Positions 56,595 through 64,000 of a stretch of DNA of 64,000 bases are shown piece by piece. Origin of the DNA: Tetracladium setigerum. Its lineage: Eukaryota > Ascomycota > Leotiomycetes > Helotiales. Made by a program: the position numbers and the translations under genes. The stretch's first letter is position 1; each line of letters opens with the position of its first letter. The notes under the pieces were generated by a model. The model did no database searches, was not told the origin of the DNA, and saw nothing but the letters and a program-made list of their open reading frames with translations. The stretch is from assembly GCA_031472005.1 (NCBI GenBank), contig PZJY01000005.1, positions 1,550,001 through 1,614,000 of the forward strand. The letters run 5' to 3'.

Positions 56595-59500
56595 GGTGCA
56601 TCGATGTTGGTATGGACGGAGAGTGTGGGAATTAAGTGATGGCAGAAAGTAGGATTAGGCTTGCCAAGAGCGAAGAGAAGAATGATCAAAGGTACGTTTA
56701 TGTTCCTTTCGCAAGATGAGGATACTGAAGCAAATGTTGGGACAAGCTGATCGTGTACAGTCGAGGATTTGTGCGGTTTGTAGTTGCGAGTATGACTCGA
56801 AGAAAAAGTATGAAAAGCAGAGGAAGGACTGTGAGCTTAAAGTATTCATAAAATCAGAGTTAACAGAGCGGTGAGAGTTAGTCCTGGATGCCATCCTGCC
56901 TTCACTTGCCGGGTGTTTTGCGATGACAAGCGAGCTAGTAGCAAAACTTTGAGACACTTCAGAGATAAACACAGCACACTTATATTTTAAAATTGACTAG
57001 ACCCGATTCAAGCATCTGCTCCTAGTAGGTGTTTCATAATAAATGTATCTAGTCATCTGGAAGTAGACTTGGGCCTCTCCTCCCACCTAGCGTTCTTGAC
57101 AAGCACACCACGTTATTATTTCCAGGGTACCTTGCATGCAGCTGTACACACCCACGGAGAGAGGTGCCGTCTTTGCAGAAGGTCCCAAGAATGCACCAAC
57201 CAGCCGCGAGACGCGCCGCTTGAGTACCTGTCGAGAGAATAGCCCGCTCAATCCTTCAAACCTGTGGATGTTTACCTTCGTGGCAGCTATGCAACGTCCG
57301 CCACCTATCGGCACTCGCCATGGAGGAGAAAATTGCTGAATAATGAGGAACTACAATGGTGGAAACTTACTTCGGAGGTTTTTGAGGAAGTGCCCACGAA
57401 TAATTATGAGAATAGTCGAGTCTTTTGGTCATCCGAGTTTCATGGCTCAATCCGGTGCAGTTTGGTGCAGACAGGGAATAAACAAAGTCATTCGATGATG
57501 TCTGTCTGCACGTTCATTTATGCAGTTTTGACGTTGTGCCTTCTCTTGGTCTGTGGTCCATGTACTTTGTCACGGAGGGAACGGGACGGTAAGATCGTCG
57601 ATCGATCCACACGAGTCCTTGGGACGATCAATAATAGTACGAGTAGGGCTGAGAAAGCGTTATGTTTGAAGCTTGAAGCTTTAAGTTTGAGACAAGAATA
57701 ATGAAAACCAAAGGTCCATCAGGGCACGAATGAAGACCGTTTCTTAGATTGCCCTCTGGAAGCAAGCTAATCAACTAGCTGGTTCTTCGTTACTGGAGAG
57801 GTTGGTTGTTTACCTACATACGTGCACCAAGGCGCCAAGAAACATGGTGTTGTGAAACAATCCGGAGTTCGTCCTTCTCCTTTCCCTCGAAACTATTTTC
57901 ATCCCCAAAACTCGACACCATCTCAGAATCTCGACTACAGCATCTCATCCCGGACACTCAAATAGCCCCTGAATTTGACCATCTCGAGGTCTCAACTCAC
58001 ACATCCGAACAACCTTGCCGACTTGGAAGGTTATGCAGCTCATCAGCGCCACCGCGAACCCCTGTACTGGACAGACAGCTGTCGGGATTGTGAGAGTCGT
58101 TGTGTGTACGTGTGTGTGCAAAGATCTACACCCACCATTGTTTGTATGTCACACATGTGACCACTTCGTGGATGCATAGCGCCATCCAAATTGTAGCCCG
58201 CCTTCAGAAGAGTTTGACCGATCCATAATGTCTGCAGTACACCCTGCATACTCAACGGTCAGGCGACCCCAAAGAGGGAACCGCAATCTTCACGGTCCCA
58301 ACAACGTCCTTGTCGCTGCAGGATATCGAGGACCCCCTGGAATCGACTGTTCGTCATTGTCTTGATTACTTACGGAGTGCCTACCCATGAACGACACAAA
58401 GGTTTGAATACGGGATGCGACGAACAAAAGAAGTAAAGGTTGTGGAAGTTGTGGAACCAACCTGCCTATCCACGAGTGGAAAACGCCAGGACCCAGAGGC
58501 AGTTCATTCGAGACCGACATCATGGGCATTCTGAATCGTTCTGCGCAATTTTCCAACCCCTCAAAATCGATATTGCAACACACAAAATGTAGAGCTCCAG
58601 CACTCTTGCTACCCTCTCGCTCATTCTCATCAAAGGTCCGAAATTGCCTCAATCCATTGTTTGCTCCCAGTCCTGTGGCCAGCCTCGAGACCGTATGCGA
58701 GGGCCAAAACGTTGATTGGCATGCATGCGTTGGCAGGAGGGAACACCCTCTCATCTTGCCCAGGAGCCTGGTGTAGACCATAATCTGAGAAATTTGATGG
58801 CCCTGTCAAAGTCAGATTTCCACTCCAGATCCCGCGATGGTGTTTCATTGGAACTTCCCACGACGAGCAGAAGCCTTTGTAGAATGTTCTTGCGCTAGTC
58901 CGTTACACAGGACGTACGGTTTTTTCAATTTTGAGGTGCCTCAACTTCGTTCAAATCCCAGGGGAACTGGCCAACTGGGAGTCTCGACTTGCTGCCACGC
59001 GAGTTTATGTTACCTACCGATGATAACCACTCGAAGTTTCATCCTTCTGTGCCTTCACAAGTTACCCTATTGGTTACAAGACGGAGAGCTCTACGAACTC
59101 CTCCGACTCCATACGAGCAAAACTGAAGCGGTGAGGGTGATGTGCCAGCCTAAGGAGTATTTGCAATTCCTGAGGCTGCGCTCCTCGATATAATACTTGG
59201 AACTTTCTTTATACCTAGCAACATTAGTGTGAGAAGGGAGCTTGATTGCCGACAAATATGGTGTGGTGTCATGGTCACATACAGCCTTGAGATTTATAGG
59301 CTTCTCAACTAGGGATGATAAACCTTCTACATTAGAATGCGAGGGAAATATCTATGTGGAATCGTATCATTCTCAGTCTTGGATTCCAGCTGACACGGAG
59401 ATGGTACGCTCGGACCTAGATTAAGTTCGCCCCAGCTTGCTTCTCCAGACCGTCAACAGAACAAGTGAACTCAAGTCTCAACCTTCTTGCACTATACAAC

Positions 59501-62500
59501 AATGCCACGAGTCCCGACGACACTCGCTGATCTTCTCACCGCTTCATATTACTACACCCATTTCCACAAAGAATGGCAACCTGTTCACACCGCTCTCCTT
59601 TCTAAAGCCTTTGACGACCATGTCCGAGGCGTTCGACTGGAAGGCAAACTCATGGCATGGCCTTGACCCAATTTCAAGTATGACTTTGTCAAAAATTGCT
59701 ACCTGCTGCGCGCATGCGCTCGCCAAATGGCTCAGGATTCCAAGTCTGCCTGGCCTCACCACATACAAACAAGTTCCGAGGCCTGCCCAACAACCAAAAT
59801 CGCGGTCAATCTTTGGCTCAATCAGGCAGACATGCACAGTATTTTCGGTTCTCTGAAATATGAGCATTAATTCATTAGTCTACAATAGAAAACAAGCCAT
59901 GCCGCCTTCCATTCAAAAAATAGACTGAAAACCTCACAACATCGCTTGAAGGCCTTTGTCGAGGAGCTTGGTGCTCCATCAGGTTTCCTTTGGTCATGCA
60001 AAATGCTACGAGTTTGCAGGGAAGTAATAGTTGTTGAGTGCCTAGTCTTCTCCCTCATCCATTCTCCTACTCCGCCACAGAGTGCCATGATTCCAGGTTA
60101 TTGATCGACAAAGAACTTACGACAACATTGATAGTGGGTCTACCAAACAATCAACGCCGCACAACATCAAAAACTCACAGACTTCAGGCGTGCAGAGACT
60201 ATGCATGCAATGGTACAGTACAGTATGTAGCCAAGCTAATATACTCCCTGGAATGGATGCATCACCGCGGCAGAGTCTTGTTTGGGTCCACAACCACCTG
60301 CATTACAGCATATGGTGCATAATTTGTCAAAAGCGACAATTCTTTGAATGCAGACTTCAGGTAAAGTGTTCATCGGTGAGATACATGCATATCACTCGAA
60401 CGGAGATGATGACAAGAGTCAGAAAATATGCCTCCTGGCTGCACACTTTTCCAACGCTCATCAACGACGCCAGCTCTTGGAAGTCGGCTCGGTCGGATGG
60501 ATTGTTTCCTGAGAAGTCCAACTCGAGGCTGAGTTGGGCATCAACATACTATCAACTTTTATGGTGCCTGAGCGCCGAACTCAAGCCTAGTGTTACACAC
60601 GCCCCCACGTTTTTTTTTTTTTTTGCGGTGTGTGAACTATACCTCCACGTCTTACTCCATAATTTCTTTCCTTTTGCAAACTCTCTGGGACTTATACGCT
60701 ACTTACACAGGTCTAAAAGCTGGCTCACCCACAACACCCAGGCGGCAGTTCCCCATCTTTCGTATGCTTGTTTGACTTTCTGCTAGTCGTGCCGCCTTTT
60801 TGAAATAACTCCCTGTGTCGTCCGTTGCCTTGCATTTTGTGCGGGCCCACTCATCGTCCCAAAGGTCGTTGCTGTTGTTTGCTTTTGATAGAATGCCATC
60901 GCATGTTCATTTCCCCTCCTCCCCGCACTGCAGATTGAGGGGAAGCGGCAGACAAGAGCAAGGCTTTTCTTGACATAACAGTGATCATTACTTTATTAGT
61001 AAAACATTTCCTTTCCATCATTGGACAGCCATCAACAGTCTTCAACAAAACTTCTGGAAGGATTGTATGCAGGGGTACTGTAATGCAGTATCTAAGGCCA
61101 GCCCCCTAACCGCTGTGGCGGCGCTGTTCAAAATGTTGTGTCCAGGCGCTAGAAGCACTAAATTTTGATTCCAGGAACCTGGGAATGGCCATACGGAGTA
61201 ATAATAATGGAGCTCTGCCGAATATCCGGATGTTTGTACGAAATCGAACTCATAGGTATACAATATTTTACATGAACTAGTGCCGTCTTGAACAGTTCCA
61301 TATATTTCACCTAAGGGAAAGTTCCAAATTTGGCATGACTCTCATTTTTTACTTCCCCTCATGGACAAACACTAGAGGCCACTGGAATCTCGAAACCCTG
61401 GGCATATGTCTTCCTTTCTGTGGCGTCCACATGATCCAATTCCAAATTACTACTTCGTATCGTTAGTGTGGCATTGTTCTTACATCTTCGTTGTCACTAG
61501 TTGTGACATTCCAGCTTTAATATCCCCAGGGAATCGCCCGCAAAGTATGGTCTCGAGCAAGATTTTGAAACGGGTGGACTTGCGTCCTGGAGTGTATGGC
61601 CGTATGACCGCATGGGCGATCCGTATTTTGTTTCTTTGCTTGACCGCTTTTTCATCGAGACTTGAGGCCTGGGGACGACGAGACAGAGAGGGGTTGTCAA
61701 GTTTTTCGGTATCAGCCTCCATCATATGCTCGTCACTTGATCGCCATCCTTACCAACGACTTCATTGAGGGATTGGTCTTTTGAAAGGCGATTTCTAGCA
61801 GCTTCAACCCCACGTTGTATTATGAAATTTCTCGGCACATAGAAATCTTATCGAAAGGAAAGAAGTTGTTTGTTCTTACCGACTGGACACTACGAGAAAG
61901 CCATCTTCAACTTTGAACTTGTGGGAGAGGCCCCGGCTCCCGACCTCAGGTGTTGACGCAATGAGACTGTTGTAGCGATGTGTATTAAAATATTTATTGT
62001 CTGCTGTGTGGATCAAGCTTTATGAGATACTCATCGGCACAGCTCCTGGAGATTTGAAACTACCTAGATTTTTCGGTTGTGCTCCACACCATGTTTTTCT
62101 TTCTACTCTGTACCCATTTTCCTTCTCTACCATTCTTCCTTGGCTTGCTGCTTAAAGGCTCCTCCAATCGGTACAAATTGTTGAAATGAATTCCTAGCGT
62201 TGTCTCCAGCTTTCCACTGCTTTCTTCGGTCTTGTTTTGTCTTGGCACTATAGCTTCCCAAATTTGTGTATAATTCTTGAACTTAGCACAGCTTTGTACC
62301 CCTTGAAAGATCCCAGGATCATGTGCTCTACAAGTTCTTTCGCCAGACATCAATCAATGTGTGGTTGGTAATGACCAACCTGAGCAAACTCCTGCAGCCT
62401 CGTTGCAATCTTGTTTCTTGGCGCCTTTGCATGTAGTATTCTCTCTTTTCTCAAAATCTCCGTAGGCGCCTATCTTCCGTTCCATAACACTTATCTGTTA

Positions 62501-62652
62501 ATTGCCCACTCGATTCTCCGCAAGTCGGGAAGCACGATATTTCCCTGTGAAAAATTTCTGCTCTACTGATACAAAAGTGTGTTGCCGACATAATTTCAAC
62601 ACTTGAGCCTTGTATTTTCAGATCTTTGTAGTAAATCTGCTCGCTCCCAGTC
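56595..62652. other. Gene-poor region, 6.1 kb
   Basis: The longest stretch without a supportable gene. There are many 60-200 codon ORFs on both strands, none with known motifs, consistent phase or splice signals. Features seen: a T15 run at about 60610..60624 and a TACGGAGTA motif at 61192..61200. I found no LTRs, terminal inverted repeats or transposase-like motifs by eye, but an old degraded element cannot be excluded. Confidence 0.4.
60610..60624 (+). repeat. T15 homopolymer
   Basis: Fifteen T in a row in non-coding DNA, between GCCCCCACG and GCGGTG. Confidence 0.9.
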
Positions 62653-64000
62653 ATGTATTCTTGTGGGAGTCAGGTGGATTGCAGCCTTATCTACGACTCG
62701 GTCACAATCGAAGTGCTTCCGGATATTGTTGGCATTGGGGTGCATCTCCCATTCTCCACATAAAACAGAGCAGAGAACAATCGCAGCTAACTACATTACA
62801 GATATTGATAGCGTTTTTGGCGACTAGTTTATCAGCATTCTTACTGATAATATTTGCTTACCTAAAGCGATGATTTGACCTGGGTAGATCTTGGTTTCTT
62901 GCAGAGATGGCACCTGTGCAAGCAATGTCGGAAGCGCTTCACGGCTATTGTTGAATCAAGATCTCCTGACCCGGACACATTTTGCAAGCATGTCAATCTA
63001 TTTCGGGATACAAGGCGTCGCAAAGCACTGGGCGCATTCCTAATCACATTGAGCGATCAACAATTAGTTGTGGGACCAGCCATCATGATTGCGGCTTTGT
63101 CACAACGCTGCCGATTAAGTTGCTATGAATGGTAAATGGTCAGAGATCTAGGAACTCTTGCTTCAATTGCGCATCTCGCAACTCTGACCACTCTTCGAGA
63201 CTATTTTCTGGCTAATACAGTTGTCAGAGATATTCGAGTGGTAGGGATGGTGATTAATCTTTGCTTGCTGATATATACTATCATTGTGGGGGAGGCTTCC
63301 GAACTGGTCCACAGCTCTGCTAAGATCCAGTGTGTCATGAATAATCTGTCAATTCTTGTATCTGATCCTGCAAGTTTCAGCTTAGCTCTTCTCTGGGTTA
63401 CCTTTCTACTGATACAGTACTCCTCGAGCATCAGTGCTTTGTATCATTTTGACTACAACCACAGCCTTCTCAAGAGCCGATGTTGTGACTCAAAGAAACA
63501 GCACCGCTTGAGCAAGTCAGATTTTGAGGACTGGTATGAAAACAAAATTTTGGAGTCAGTGTATCATCCCGAGAGCGATGCAAGACGAGAATTTTACTGG
63601 CTGCGAACAGTTAATAGTAATAACAATTGCTTTCGTCAATGGTTCACATTTACTGCCGTGCTTCACGACTTTCAGACCTCTCTTCTAGTTCGCCCGGAGG
63701 ACCTCTTGTTTAGCTGCTCATATGGAGTTGCGAAGATTATATCTACAAGAGTTAGGCCGCCTCGCATTGAAAATGATAGCAACGCAGTGGACTTTGGACA
63801 AATAGTCCCACTCTTCCTGCTTCTCATTCCCATTCTTGCTAGCGTCGAAGCGTACTGCGATGCAAATTTAGGTATGCCGATCGATCTAAAGAACCTAAAC
63901 ATGAACATTACTAATTATGTTTTAGCTCAAACCATCGACCCCCAGGTAGAGACTTCTACAACCCGAAATGGAAGCATGTTGACACTAATATTGATCCAGG
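62653..64000 (+). pseudogene. Fungal integral membrane protein gene, damaged and cut by the window edge
   Basis: Reads like the common ascomycete multi-helix proteins with the motif TLSDQQLVVGPAIMIAAL. Start MYSCGSQVDCSLIYDSVTIE leads to LPDIVGIGVHLP, where the frame must move by one base near 62741..62752 to reach QILIAFLATSLSAFLLIIFA. A frame change or unseen intron at about 62873..62910 leads to WHLCKQCRKRFTAIVESRSP, then RRRKALGAFLITLSDQQ. An in-frame TAA at 63133..63135 interrupts LSCYEW-MVRDLGTLASIAHL. After it the frame stays open (VVGMVINLCLLIYTIIVGE, WFTFTAVLHDFQTSLLVRPE, IVPLFLLLIPILASVEAYC); an optional intron 63871..63925 is possible. Several breaks plus a nonsense codon suggest a decayed gene, though some breaks may be sequencing errors. 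Confidence 0.65.

Noticed and set aside
56595..62652. Transposon or LTR element in the gene-poor region
   Set aside because: No reverse transcriptase, transposase, integrase motif, terminal repeat or target duplication could be seen by eye.
1..64000. CRISPR arrays, operon-type or bacterial features, rRNA
   Set aside because: No regularly spaced repeats or rRNA cores were seen; gene structure is that of a fungal nuclear genome.

Overview
The window is nuclear DNA of a filamentous ascomycete (Pezizomycotina), most likely a plant-associated or saprotrophic leotiomycete-like fungus. This rests on multi-exon genes with introns of roughly 45-160 bp that have GTAAGT-like donors and CTAAC/CTGAC branch sites, on fungus-specific families (HET domain, CE8 pectinesterase with CBM1, AA14-like oxidase, GH125, Anp1/Mnn9, hybrid histidine kinase), and on microsatellite-rich spacers. 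The species is not identifiable by reading alone. Exon borders given here were worked out by hand from splice signals, reading phase and family fit.

Layout. 0-4.3 kb: 5' part of the ARF-GEF GEA2/GBF1 (-) and an Anp1/Mnn9-family mannosyltransferase (-). 6.4-7.5 kb: exosome subunit MTR3 (+). 8.3-10.4 kb: HET-domain protein (-). 11.5-13.2 kb: unknown multi-pass membrane protein (+). 14.2-16.0 kb: secreted pectinesterase with an optional CBM1 tail (+). 16.4-19.5 kb: FIG4 (-), divergent from a GH125 exo-mannosidase (+, to 21.8 kb). 22-23.8 kb: tRNA nucleotidyltransferase CCA1 (-), divergent from TRAPP subunit TRS85 (+, to 26.6 kb). 27.1-28.6 kb: CHMP7-like ESCRT-III protein (+). 28.8-31.9 kb: RAD18 (-) and the DNA polymerase delta subunit CDC27/POLD3 (+), sharing a 210-bp promoter. 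32.7-34.6 kb: TTI2-like protein (+). 35.3-36.5 kb: J-domain protein (-). 37.5-38.5 kb: GPI-anchored wall protein (-). 40.7-44.1 kb: hybrid histidine kinase (+). 45.9-46.7 kb: four-helix membrane protein (+). 47.1-47.8 kb: small conserved protein (-). 49.2-50.7 kb: AA14-like copper oxidase (+). 52-53 kb: two small two-helix membrane proteins. 55.9-56.6 kb: an unknown protein split over two frames (-). About 6 kb of gene-poor DNA follows, then a decayed integral membrane protein gene that runs off the right edge.

The strongest window-wide signal is that at least eight genes, including single-copy essential ones (MTR3, CDC27), are each readable only if one base is added at one point (two points in the AA14-like gene). 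Every break has the same sign (one base missing), and most lie at a short homopolymer. This points to homopolymer undercalls in the assembly rather than biology, but it hides genes from any ORF-based annotation. The most interesting biological signals are a pectinesterase whose stop codon lies inside an intron, so that splicing adds a cellulose-binding domain; a RAD18-CDC27 divergent promoter carrying MBF/E2F-like boxes; a 15-nt and a 20-nt microexon; an AA14-like oxidase with a C-terminal cysteine module; and a tandem pair of tiny membrane proteins. I saw no CRISPR array, rRNA, convincing tRNA or intact transposon.
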